A DNA stretch of 64,000 nt from Bacteroidaceae bacterium (GTDB lineage Bacteria; Bacteroidota; Bacteroidia; Bacteroidales; Bacteroidaceae): positions 1-64,000 of the forward strand of contig JAFTNZ010000009.1 of assembly GCA_017451645.1 (NCBI GenBank). The letters are read 5' to 3'. Under the pieces are notes generated by a model. The model was given only the letters and a program-made list of their open reading frames with translations, was not told the origin of the DNA and did not search any database. Positions 54,070 to 62,199 of this stretch are shown here, piece after piece (position 1 is the first letter of the stretch; each line of letters opens with the position of its first letter). Position numbers and translations under genes: made by a program.

Positions 54070-55659
54070 ATGAAAAATATAAAGAATATTCTACTCGTTC
54101 CAGCCTTGGGCGGACTCGCCCTCGCCAGCTGCAACGATCTGGATACAGAGATTTTGGGCGACACCATCACCACCGACCAGAAAGAGGAGGTGATAGCAAG
54201 CAACCCTGCGATGATTGAGGCCAGCGTGACGGCCATTACTTCGCTCTTCAGCGTATTCAACCAGCTGGGAGGCGAAACCCACGACGACTACGGCTATCCC
54301 TCAGTGATGCTGCAGATGGAGACCCGCGGTCAGGACGTAGTGAGCGACAACATCGGTTACAACTGGTACGGCTACACCCTGCAGCTCGATGACCACGACT
54401 ACTCATGGCGCTTCACCCGCCTGTTCTGGAACAACATGTATGCCCGCACGTATGCCTGCAACGAGGTGTTGAGCGTGATTGACCCCGCTACGGAAGACGA
54501 CGAACTGAAGTTCTATCTGGCACAGGCTTACGCTGTGCGTGCCTTCAACTACTTCAATCTGGCACAGATGTACCAGCACACCTACACCGCTGCAAAGGAT
54601 TCGCTCTGTGTACCCCTGATTCTCGACACCAATGCAGCCGATGCAGCCTCCAATGGCTGTCCGCGTGCCACTGTAGAGGAGACTTATACCCAGATTATGA
54701 GCGACCTCAACAATGCCGTCACACTGCTCGAAAGCTCTTCGAAGCAGCGTGCTGACAAACGCTATGTCAATGCTGCCGTAGCTTACGGTCTGCGTGCCCG
54801 TGTCAACCTGGTGATGAACAATTGGGCAGCAGCTGCCGAGGATGCCGAAAAGGCCATCAGCCTGAGCGGAGCCACCCCCTACAGCATCGCAGAAGTGTCT
54901 GTACCCACCTTCACCAGCATGACCGAGCCTTCTTGGATGTGGGGTATCAAAATTGCTGAGACGGATGATGTCGTAGAGACTTGGATCATCAACTGGCCGT
55001 CACACATGGGTTCGCTGAACTACGGTTATGCCAGCGTGGGTGCATGGCGTCGCGTCAACAAGGCACTCTACAAGAGCATCCCTGCCACCGATGTGCGCAA
55101 GGGCTGGTTCCTCAACGAGGAGTGCACTTCAGCCAACCTCAACGACGATCAGAAGGCTTACGTCGAAGATTATGCCATGCCTCCCTACACACACGTGAAG
55201 TTCGCTCCCTACAAGAACGAGTTGGGTACATCTACCAATGCCTGCGACATTCCTTTGATGCGTGTGGAGGAGATGTACCTCATCGTGGCCGAGGCCAAGG
55301 GTATGCAGAATCCGGGCGAAGGTGCCAAAGCACTGCAGGATTTCGTCAAGGCTTACCGCGACCCGTCATACACCTGCAATGCCTCATCGGCCACAGCCGT
55401 ACAGAATGCAGTGTGGATGCAGCGCCGCATCGAGTTGTGGGGTGAGGGTCACTCCTACTTCGACCTGATGCGTCTGCAGAAACCCATCGACCGTCGTGGC
55501 GGTGGCTATGCTGCCGATCTGGTTTACAACGTTCCTGCCGGAGACCCCGTGCGTATCTTCATGATTCCGCAGAACGAAATCCAGAACAACCCGCAGATTG
55601 GCGAAAATCAGAACAACCCGAATGCCGGCATGCCGACTCCTGTACCTGATGTAGAATAA
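54070..55659 (+). CDS. SusD/RagB family lipoprotein of the pectin locus
   Basis: A 529-residue SusD-type protein. The start at 54070 gives a normal signal peptide with lipid Cys21 (LASC) followed by NDLDTEI; an ATG at 54043 would add nine residues before it. The core has FYLAQAYAVRAFNYFNLAQMYQ (about 150-171) and the C-terminal region has MQRRIELWGEGHSYFDLMRLQKPIDR. It caps the SusC encoded 30 bp upstream. Confidence 0.95.
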   Translation: MKNIKNILLVPALGGLALASCNDLDTEILGDTITTDQKEEVIASNPAMIEASVTAITSLFSVFNQLGGETHDDYGYPSVMLQMETRGQDVVSDNIGYNWYGYTLQLDDHDYSWRFTRLFWNNMYARTYACNEVLSVIDPATEDDELKFYLAQAYAVRAFNYFNLAQMYQHTYTAAKDSLCVPLILDTNAADAASNGCPRATVEETYTQIMSDLNNAVTLLESSSKQRADKRYVNAAVAYGLRARVNLVMNNWAAAAEDAEKAISLSGATPYSIAEVSVPTFTSMTEPSWMWGIKIAETDDVVETWIINWPSHMGSLNYGYASVGAWRRVNKALYKSIPATDVRKGWFLNEECTSANLNDDQKAYVEDYAMPPYTHVKFAPYKNELGTSTNACDIPLMRVEEMYLIVAEAKGMQNPGEGAKALQDFVKAYRDPSYTCNASSATAVQNAVWMQRRIELWGEGHSYFDLMRLQKPIDRRGGGYAADLVYNVPAGDPVRIFMIPQNEIQNNPQIGENQNNPNAGMPTPVPDVE

Positions 55660-55691
55660 AGTATAATCCACACATTTAAAGAAACAACATT

Positions 55692-56552
55692 ATGAAACTG
55701 TATAAATCATTCCTGTTTTCAGCCTTGGCAGCCACCGCTGCCCTGGCTACCTCATGTAGCGACGAGGGAGAATGGGCAGCCTATCCGCAGGACACTACAG
55801 CCTATTCGTTCGCTCAGGCCACCAACAATTACAACTTGGTTCCGACCGACGAAATCCCCGACTCGATAGAAGTGAGGGTGCGCCGCAACAACACCGAAGG
55901 CGAAGTGACCCTTCCCCTCATCGTGGAGTATAGCGGCAGTGTGCTCAAGGCCGACACACTCGTTACATTTGCCGACGGCAACAACGAAGCCACCTGCTTC
56001 ATCCACTTCCTCAGCGAGCCCGTCATCGGACAGACAGAAACGATGACCATCGCTTTCGACACCCTGACAGAAGTCAGCCTCACAGGCAGTGGCACAATGG
56101 CGGTCAGCTTCCTGCTCGACTATACTTGGCTGCCTGCCGGTTCATGTAACTTTATCTCCGATTGGGAGGGCACCGAAGGTACCGTGCAAATCCAGCGGGC
56201 CAACGAGTATGAGGGCAACCTCTACCGCCTCGTCAGCCCCTACAATGTGTTGGCTCCCGACTATTGCCCCAATCCGGGCTACCACCTGCAGTTCTATCTC
56301 GATGAGAACTATGAACCGTTGGGTATGCCCCGCTTCCAGAACATCGGTGAGGCAGCAAGTGCCGGTGGATACTGGACACTCTATTATAGCGCCTCAGCAG
56401 AGTACTGTTCATTCACCCGTGAAGGAACTCTATTCACCATCAATGGTGCATGGGCTACTGGTGATGCCAACATGGGTTATTCACTTGCGTACTATGCTAC
56501 TGAAATGTTCGATTGGAACGACGGTTATCCCGGAACTGTAGCAGCAGAATAA
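55692..56552 (+). CDS. Surface lipoprotein of the pectin locus, probable glycan-binding accessory
   Basis: A 286-residue lipoprotein with lipid Cys22 (ATSC) followed by SDEGEW, an acidic surface-export signal. The N-terminal half resembles the beta-sandwich seen in surface proteins (DSIEVRVRRNNTEGEVTLPLIVEYSG). No family is firmly recognised. Its position directly after SusD and before a terminator is where surface glycan-binding proteins are usually encoded, so that role is inferred. Confidence 0.75.
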   Translation: MKLYKSFLFSALAATAALATSCSDEGEWAAYPQDTTAYSFAQATNNYNLVPTDEIPDSIEVRVRRNNTEGEVTLPLIVEYSGSVLKADTLVTFADGNNEATCFIHFLSEPVIGQTETMTIAFDTLTEVSLTGSGTMAVSFLLDYTWLPAGSCNFISDWEGTEGTVQIQRANEYEGNLYRLVSPYNVLAPDYCPNPGYHLQFYLDENYEPLGMPRFQNIGEAASAGGYWTLYYSASAEYCSFTREGTLFTINGAWATGDANMGYSLAYYATEMFDWNDGYPGTVAAE

Positions 56553-56598
56553 AGCATTTCATCGTCAATTGTCCATTCAATTGACACATTCAACCCGT

Positions 56599-56638
56599 GG
56601 AGCTGTGCCGAAGTGATTCGGTACAGCTCCTTTGCTTT
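56599..56638 (+). terminator. Terminator of the pectin SusCD transcript
   Basis: GGAGCTGTGCCGAA pairs with TTCGGTACAGCTCC (56599-56630, one mismatch, loop GTGA), followed by TTTGCTTT. It separates the SusCD genes from the pectate lyase gene. Confidence 0.85.
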
Positions 56639-56767
56639 ATGACATTTTTCAGACTCCATCCAGAGGAATTTGTAATTCGAATTTATTGCTGTCCGGTAAA
56701 AGAAGCAAAACTCAGGGTAATAGTCAAAAAACACCCACCGATGTACCTGATTCCCAAAATTTCTCCG

Positions 56768-56775
56768 TACATTTG
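56768..56775 (+). promoter_or_regulatory. -7 box of the pectate lyase gene
   Basis: TACATTTG matches TAnnTTTG and lies 37 nt before the ATG at 56813. It rules out the longer frame opening at 56597. Confidence 0.6.
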
Positions 56776-56812
56776 CACCCGACATATTGACAAGACTGAA
56801 TCCACGAAGATT

Positions 56813-59032
56813 ATGACAAACAAAAGATTATCCCTGCTGACGGCACTCTGCCTGTTGCTGACAGCCCCCCTGTATGCACTCACCATCAACGAAACAGGCG
56901 GATGGTTCGAGTCCGGCTACGTCACCTGGACTCCTGTGGAGGGAGCCTCCTCCTATCAGGTCTATTGCGCTCCCGAAGGGGGCAGCTACACACTGCTTGA
57001 TGCACCGTTGGTGCGCAACTACGGCACCTACGGACGGGCCGATGCCGTGGGACTGACAGCGGACGAATACCGCTTCAAGGTGGTGGCCGTGGATGCTGAC
57101 GGACAGCCCATCGAGGGAGAAACGGCTGAGACGGCCCCCTTCACCGTCCGCGCACACGACCGCGCAGGATTTGCCCACCTTAACCATCAGGGGGTGGGAG
57201 CCTACAACGACGACGGCTCGCTGAAGAGCGGCGCCAAGGTGCTCTACATCACCGCTGCCACGGCCAAGACCGTGACCTGCGACATCGCCACCAAGAGCAA
57301 CGGCACCAAGCAGACCTTCACCGGCTTGCAGGCCATCATCGATGCCAAGCAGAAGGGCTACGACCTGACGCCGCTGGCCATCCGCCTCATCGGCACCATC
57401 GAAGCGACAGACATGGACAAGTTCTCCAGCAGTGCCGAAGGACTGCAAATCAAGGGAAAGAATGCCGCCGCCGAAATGAACATCACTCTGGAAGGCATCG
57501 GCAACGATGCCACCATCCGGGGATTCGGCATCCTGATGCGAAACTGCAAAAGCGTGGAACTGCGCAACTTTGCCATCATGCTCTGCATGGACGACTGCGT
57601 ATCCATCGACTCCGACAACAGCAACTGCTGGGTGCATAACATCGATTTCTTTTACGGACAGACAGGAGGCGACAGCGACCAGGCCAAGGGCGACGGCTCG
57701 CTCGACTGCAAGGGCGACTCGAAGTACATGACTTTCTCCTACAACCACTTCTGGGACTGCGGCAAAATGGCACTCTGCGGTATGACCAGCGAAAGCGGCG
57801 AGAACTTCATCTCGTACCACCACAACTGGTTCGATCACAGCGACTCGCGCCACCCCCGCGTGCGCACCATGACGGTGCACGTCTATAACAACTACTTCGA
57901 CGGTGTATCGAAATACGGTGTAGGAGCCACCTCAGGCAGCAACGTCTTCGTGGAAAGCAACTACTTCCGCAACACCAACAAGCCCATGCTCATCTCGCTG
58001 CAAGGCTCCGACCTCGGCAGCGATGGCAAAGGCACCTTCTCCGGCGAAGACGGTGGCATGATAAAGGCTTTCGGCAACGTCTATGCCGAGCAGTCGGCCA
58101 ACTTCAGACTGGTGACCCACAAACAGAGTGCCACGGCCTTCGACTGCTACGAGGCCGACTCGCGCGACGAACAAGTGCCGGCCACCTACAAGACCCTCGT
58201 GGGAGGCACCACCTACAACAATTTCGACACCGACCCCACCAAAATGTATGCCTACACCGCCGACCCGGCCACAGACATCCCCACTATCGTATGCGGACAA
58301 TACGGTGCCGGACGTATGCAGCAGGGCGACTTCCAATGGACTTTCGACAACAGCGTGGATGACACCGATTACGAGGTGAACACTGCCCTCAAGGCTGCCA
58401 TCACGGCCTATGCCCCCACCCTCGTGGGACTTTTCGACGGCTCCACCTCCGGAGGAGAAGATGACAATGATGACACAGGCAATGACAATACCGGAGGTGA
58501 CAACACCGGTGGAGACACCGGCAGCGACGACGAACCCCCCACCCTGCCCGCTGACGGCGACTATGCCTGCCACTTCACCGGCAAGAAGCCTTCGAACAGT
58601 TTCTACACCATCACCGGCAACTACAGCAACAGCAAGGGACAGGCCACTGTGGGAGGCACCACCTACACCGACTGCCTGAAGATTGAGAGCAAAACCTCCA
58701 TCACCTTCACCATTGCCCAGCCAATGACACTCACCCTCGTCTTTGCCGAAGGCACCGTGCCCGACATCAAGATAGACGGCGAGAAGCTGACCGCCACCGG
58801 AAGCAACATCATCACCTGCCCGCTGGAAGCCGGCACGCACGAAATCACCAAGGCCAGCACCTTTAACCTCTTCTACATCAACCTCACTCCGGTAGCCGAT
58901 GCCATCAGCCGGCCCACCCTGTCGGCCCCCATTGCCGATGCCCCCATCTACGACCTCACCGGCCGCAGGCTCAACAGTGTTCCCCAAAAGGGCATCTACC
59001 TCCAAGGAGGGAAGAAACGGGTGGTAAAGTAG
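56813..59032 (+). CDS. PL1 family pectate lyase, secreted
   Basis: A 739-residue lyase cleaving polygalacturonate by beta-elimination. Signal peptide ~1-22; residues ~30-115 look like a fibronectin-type domain (GYVTWTPVEGASSYQVYCAP). The right-handed beta-helix spans ~120-540: DDCVSIDSD near 260, DGSLDCKGDSKYMTFSYNHF at 294-313, and R346-H-P-R-V-R351, the RxPxxR signature with a likely catalytic Arg. A Gly/Asp/Thr/Asn linker (~545-580) leads to a C-terminal beta domain and a tail PIYDLTGRRLNSVPQKG-IYLQGGKKRVVK of sorting type. The start is fixed by its promoter and signal peptide. It completes the pectin set with CE12. Confidence 0.92.
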   Translation: MTNKRLSLLTALCLLLTAPLYALTINETGGWFESGYVTWTPVEGASSYQVYCAPEGGSYTLLDAPLVRNYGTYGRADAVGLTADEYRFKVVAVDADGQPIEGETAETAPFTVRAHDRAGFAHLNHQGVGAYNDDGSLKSGAKVLYITAATAKTVTCDIATKSNGTKQTFTGLQAIIDAKQKGYDLTPLAIRLIGTIEATDMDKFSSSAEGLQIKGKNAAAEMNITLEGIGNDATIRGFGILMRNCKSVELRNFAIMLCMDDCVSIDSDNSNCWVHNIDFFYGQTGGDSDQAKGDGSLDCKGDSKYMTFSYNHFWDCGKMALCGMTSESGENFISYHHNWFDHSDSRHPRVRTMTVHVYNNYFDGVSKYGVGATSGSNVFVESNYFRNTNKPMLISLQGSDLGSDGKGTFSGEDGGMIKAFGNVYAEQSANFRLVTHKQSATAFDCYEADSRDEQVPATYKTLVGGTTYNNFDTDPTKMYAYTADPATDIPTIVCGQYGAGRMQQGDFQWTFDNSVDDTDYEVNTALKAAITAYAPTLVGLFDGSTSGGEDDNDDTGNDNTGGDNTGGDTGSDDEPPTLPADGDYACHFTGKKPSNSFYTITGNYSNSKGQATVGGTTYTDCLKIESKTSITFTIAQPMTLTLVFAEGTVPDIKIDGEKLTATGSNIITCPLEAGTHEITKASTFNLFYINLTPVADAISRPTLSAPIADAPIYDLTGRRLNSVPQKGIYLQGGKKRVVK

Positions 59033-59072
59033 GAGCACAAAGCCGGAGGGATTACCCATATAGGAACAACAC

Positions 59073-59116
59073 AAAAAGCCAATCGCAGAAATCAAGAAGT
59101 GCGATTGGCTTTTTGT
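59073..59116 (+). terminator. Terminator of the pectate lyase gene
   Basis: AAAAAGCCAATCGCA (59073-59087) and TGCGATTGGCTTTTT (59100-59114) are perfect 15-bp arms; the flanking A and T runs would let it work in both directions. It opens a 451-bp gap that also holds the palindrome array, the activator site and the sigma-54 promoter. Confidence 0.9.
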
Positions 59117-59178
59117 ATAATAGAGTAACGTTTCTATTCAAACTGCAATCAAATTCCATAGAATTGCCTATCAATTCT

Positions 59179-59262
59179 TTATCCCAAGCCTTGGGATAAG
59201 TAAATCAAGGCTTGGTTCAATTATCCCAAAGCTTGGGATAAGTAAACCAAAGCTTGGGATAA
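59179..59262. repeat. Four imperfect palindromes at exact 21-bp spacing
   Basis: TTATCCCAA-GCC-TTGGGATAA (59179-59199), AATCAA-GGC-TTGGTT (59203-59217), TTATCCCAA-AGC-TTGGGATAA (59221-59241) and AACCAA-AGC-TTGGGATAA (59245-59262). Centres at 59189, 59210, 59231 and 59252 are 21 bp apart, so the array is also a 42-bp tandem duplication. It may be a regulator-binding array or a member of a 21-bp word-repeat family. Confidence 0.8.
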
Positions 59263-59360
59263 GTTATCTTTCGGCACTTTTAGTTGTTTTGAAGGCCATT
59301 CGTTATGAATCTTGTGGCTGTTCCCATTTTCTTCGATGTCCGCCTGTGCCTACCGAGAGT

Positions 59361-59384
59361 GGACAGAGTGTCCGTTTTCGGACA
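59361..59384. promoter_or_regulatory. Probable upstream activator site for the sigma-54 promoter
   Basis: TGTCCGTTTTCGGACA (59369-59384) is a perfect palindrome of 6-bp arms, and GGACA-GAG-TGTCC (59361-59373) overlaps it, giving three half-sites. Its centre is ~79 bp upstream of the expected transcript start, a normal distance for an NtrC-type activator. Confidence 0.7.
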
Positions 59385-59428
59385 GTGGGTGTTTTCGGGT
59401 TTCCGCTATAAATCAACCACTTGCATGT

Positions 59429-59446
59429 TTGGCACAGGATTTGCAC
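59429..59446 (+). promoter_or_regulatory. Sigma-54 (-24/-12) promoter of the exporter operon
   Basis: TTGGCACAGGATTTGCAC matches the sigma-54 consensus TGGCACN5TTGCA, with GG at 59431-59432 and GC at 59443-59444 exactly 10 bases apart. The start would be near 59456, 28 nt before the ATG at 59484, and this excludes the longer frame from 59421. Confidence 0.85.
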
Positions 59447-59483
59447 TTTATTATGGCGGAAACGAAAAAAACAAAAAACGAAT

Positions 59484-60737
59484 ATGGACAGAGAAATACC
59501 CAAAGAAGAGAGAAGAAAGCGCCTGCGCCGCCAAGTGCTTGTAGGCACAGGCATCGTGGCCGTGGGCTTTGCTGCCATAATGGGGCTGACCCGTTGGGCA
59601 CAAAGTGGTGTGCAGCTGGCCGACCTGAAGACGAGCACCGTGGAGCGCGGAGCCATCGAAGTGAGTGTGGCAGCCGTGGGACGCGTAGTGCCTGCCGCCG
59701 AGGAGCTGATGACCTCGCCCATCACATCGCGCATTGTGGAGGTCTATTGCAAAGAGGGCGACAGCGTGGCGGCCGGCACCCCCATCCTGCGACTCGACCT
59801 GCAGAGCACCGAGACCAGCTACCGCAAACTGTTGGACGAGGAGCAGATGAAACACTACCAGCTGGAGCAGCTGCGGCTGAACAACCTGACGCGGCTGAGC
59901 GACCTGCAGATGAACATCCGTGTGAGCGAAATGAAACTGAACCGCCTGGAAGTGGAGCTGCGCAACGAGCGCTACCTCGACAGCCTTGGTTCGGGCACCA
60001 CCGACAAGGTGCGTCAGGCCGAACTGGCCTACAACACAGGCTGCCTGGAGCTGGAGCAACTGCGCCAGCAGTACACCAACGAGCAACAAGTGCGCGAGGC
60101 CGACCTGAAGGTGAAGGAATTGGAACTGGAAATCTTCCGGAAAAACCTGGCCGAGACACGCCGCACACTGGAGGACGCACAGATACGCGCACCACGGGCG
60201 GGCATCCTCACCTATATAAATAGCCAGATAGGCACACAGGTGTCTCAGGGCAGTCAGGTAGCCACGCTCTCCGACCTCTCGAACTTCAAACTGGAAGTAG
60301 AGATGGCCGATGCCTACGCTGACCGTGTGCGGGTGGGAGTCAAAGCCGTCATCCGCATCGGCACGGACGAACTGGAGGGACGGGTGACGAGCATCACGCC
60401 CCTGTCGAAGGATGGCATCATCAGTTTTGTGGTGCATCCGCTCGACCCACGCCACCGCCGCCTGCGCTCGGGACTGAATGCCGACGTGCATGTGGTGGGC
60501 AGCGTGAAGGACAATGCCCTGCGCATTGCCAACGGCTCGTACTACCTCGGCAGCGGACAGACGCAGCTCTTCGTCCTCTCGCCCGACGGACAGACGCTCA
60601 ACCGCCGCACCGTCCGACTGGGCGAAAGCAGCTACCGGTATGTGGAGGTCGTCGAAGGGCTTAACCCCGGCGAACAGGTCGTCATCAGCGACATGGCACG
60701 CTGGAAGGAGTATGAGAAACTGAAAGTGGAAAGGTAA
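59484..60737 (+). CDS. HlyD/MacA-type periplasmic adaptor
   Basis: A 417-residue membrane fusion protein. A cytoplasmic basic N terminus, one membrane helix (~17-36), a lipoyl half (VVPAAEELMTSPITSRIVEVYCKEGDSVAAGTPILRLD), a long coiled-coil hairpin (~100-215, Leu/Glu/Arg/Gln-rich), the second lipoyl half (IRAPRAGILTYINSQIGTQVSQGSQVATL) and beta-barrel parts. It would link inner-membrane ABC permeases to a TolC-like channel. First gene after the sigma-54 promoter. Confidence 0.92.
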   Translation: MDREIPKEERRKRLRRQVLVGTGIVAVGFAAIMGLTRWAQSGVQLADLKTSTVERGAIEVSVAAVGRVVPAAEELMTSPITSRIVEVYCKEGDSVAAGTPILRLDLQSTETSYRKLLDEEQMKHYQLEQLRLNNLTRLSDLQMNIRVSEMKLNRLEVELRNERYLDSLGSGTTDKVRQAELAYNTGCLELEQLRQQYTNEQQVREADLKVKELELEIFRKNLAETRRTLEDAQIRAPRAGILTYINSQIGTQVSQGSQVATLSDLSNFKLEVEMADAYADRVRVGVKAVIRIGTDELEGRVTSITPLSKDGIISFVVHPLDPRHRRLRSGLNADVHVVGSVKDNALRIANGSYYLGSGQTQLFVLSPDGQTLNRRTVRLGESSYRYVEVVEGLNPGEQVVISDMARWKEYEKLKVER

Positions 60738-60753
60738 TAACGGCCCCCCTGAA

Positions 60754-60863
60754 GACCCTCCCTAACCCTCCCTGTGAGGGAGGGGATTAAATAGAAAACA
60801 CTATAAATAAACAACGGATTCTATCTGAGTTCCCTCCCTCACAGGGAGGGTTAGGGTGGGTCC
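60754..60863. repeat. 110-bp palindromic element between the adaptor and first permease genes
   Basis: The outer 31-bp arms at 60754-60784 and 60832-60862 are inverted copies with one mismatch. Each arm also has its own inner hairpin (CCCTCCCTCACAGGGAGGG in the right arm). The A/T-rich middle contains ATAAATAAACAA and TCTATCTGAGTT, shared with the copy at 63524. On RNA it would form a very stable stem within the operon. Confidence 0.88.
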
Positions 60864-60879
60864 GATAAATAATACTTTT

Positions 60880-62178
60880 ATGTTCAAAATCTATCTGAGA
60901 CAAGCATGGAACTTGGTGAAGCAGAACAAGCTCTTCACCTCCATCTACGTGATTGGCACAGGACTGGCCATCGCGCTGACGATGATACTCTTCATCGTCC
61001 ACTACATCAAATTTGCACCCATCTATCCCGAGGAGAACCGGGGGAGGACGCTGGTGATAAAAGCTATGGAAGCAAACACCGAAGAGGGAAGGAACAGCCA
61101 AGGATGTTGCTCGCCTTATCTCTCAAAAGTATTGGAGGGATTACCTCATCTGGAGGCCATCGCCGTGGCAGACCACCAATGGATGCTCTCCCCCTCGGAG
61201 GTAAGCAACCCTGGTGAAATAAACGGTCTGAAGACCATCGTGCGACACGTCAACGACGGCTTCTGGCAGGTGTTCACCTTCCGCTTCCTGGCGGGTAAAC
61301 CTTTCACCAAGGCTGACATGGATGCCAAGCAACAGGTAGCTGTGGTGCAGGAGGAGGTAGCCCTGCAACTCTTCGGCACCACGGAAGCCGTGGGCAAACG
61401 TCTGATCTGCGGTGATAAGGAGTTCAGGGTGGTAGGTGTGGTGGAAAACAGTTCGGTGGCCGCACCTGACTCTTATGCCGGTGTATGGATTCCTGCCACA
61501 CTGAGCCTGCAATACGAAGACGAAATGGCGAACAGGGAGCACTTCATCGGCCTCTTTACCATCAACCTGCTCTCTACCTCGCGTGCCGACAATGACTTGC
61601 TGAAGGAAGAGGTGCGAGAGGCCATTCGCCAGTATGACGCTGACAACACCCAATGGAAACACAACCCATGGGGACAGCCCGTGGAGCACTGGGTAAGCCT
61701 TTATCAGAGCCAAACGGAATTGAACATCAAAGAGGTGGTACTCGACCTGCTCTACCTGCTGTTGGCCATGCTCTTCATCCCGGCACTGAACCTGAGCGGT
61801 ATGATCTCCTCGCGTATGGACCACCGCTTGGTGGAGATAGGCGTGCGCAAGGCATACGGTGCCTCCAACGCTTCCATCCTCCGGCAAGTGCTGAGCGAAA
61901 ACTTGGTCCTCACCGTGGCAGGCGGACTGGTGGGCCTGCTCCTCGCCTACCTGATTATTCTCACATGCAGCCACTGGATTCTCGGTCTGTTCGACAACCT
62001 CGGCCTCTATGCCTTTGCAGAAAGCAGCCCGCGCATCACCGCCGACATGTTGCTCAATCCATGGGTATTCGGCTCTGCCTTCGGAGCCTGCCTGTTGCTG
62101 AACTTCATCTCGGCCTTCATCCCCACCGTGTGGGCGCTCCGGCATTCAATCATAGAATCATTACATAGCAAATTATGA
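60880..62178 (+). CDS. FtsX/MacB-type ABC permease, first copy
   Basis: A 432-residue inner-membrane protein: helix ~19-42, a large periplasmic domain (~43-280) and three C-terminal helices (~285-420), the MacB/FtsX plan. The start MFKIYLRQAWNLVKQNK (60880) follows the repeat element; an ATG at 60856 lies inside it. MDHRLVEIGVRKAYGAS before helix 3 is the typical coupling segment. Substrate unknown. Confidence 0.9.
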   Translation: MFKIYLRQAWNLVKQNKLFTSIYVIGTGLAIALTMILFIVHYIKFAPIYPEENRGRTLVIKAMEANTEEGRNSQGCCSPYLSKVLEGLPHLEAIAVADHQWMLSPSEVSNPGEINGLKTIVRHVNDGFWQVFTFRFLAGKPFTKADMDAKQQVAVVQEEVALQLFGTTEAVGKRLICGDKEFRVVGVVENSSVAAPDSYAGVWIPATLSLQYEDEMANREHFIGLFTINLLSTSRADNDLLKEEVREAIRQYDADNTQWKHNPWGQPVEHWVSLYQSQTELNIKEVVLDLLYLLLAMLFIPALNLSGMISSRMDHRLVEIGVRKAYGASNASILRQVLSENLVLTVAGGLVGLLLAYLIILTCSHWILGLFDNLGLYAFAESSPRITADMLLNPWVFGSAFGACLLLNFISAFIPTVWALRHSIIESLHSKL

Positions 62179-62199
62179 AACAATAAAAACATTCCCAAT

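Noticed and set aside
56597..56812. N-terminal extension of the pectate lyase
   Set aside because: The frame is open from 56597 but overlaps the upstream terminator, has no signal peptide at its start, and the -7 box at 56768 lies inside it.
59179..59262. CRISPR array
   Set aside because: The units are palindromes with 21-bp spacing and no unique spacers of 25-40 bp; no cas gene is present.
59421..59483. N-terminal extension of the HlyD adaptor
   Set aside because: It overlaps the sigma-54 promoter and starts upstream of the predicted transcript start; MDREIPKEERRKR at 59484 gives a normal topology.
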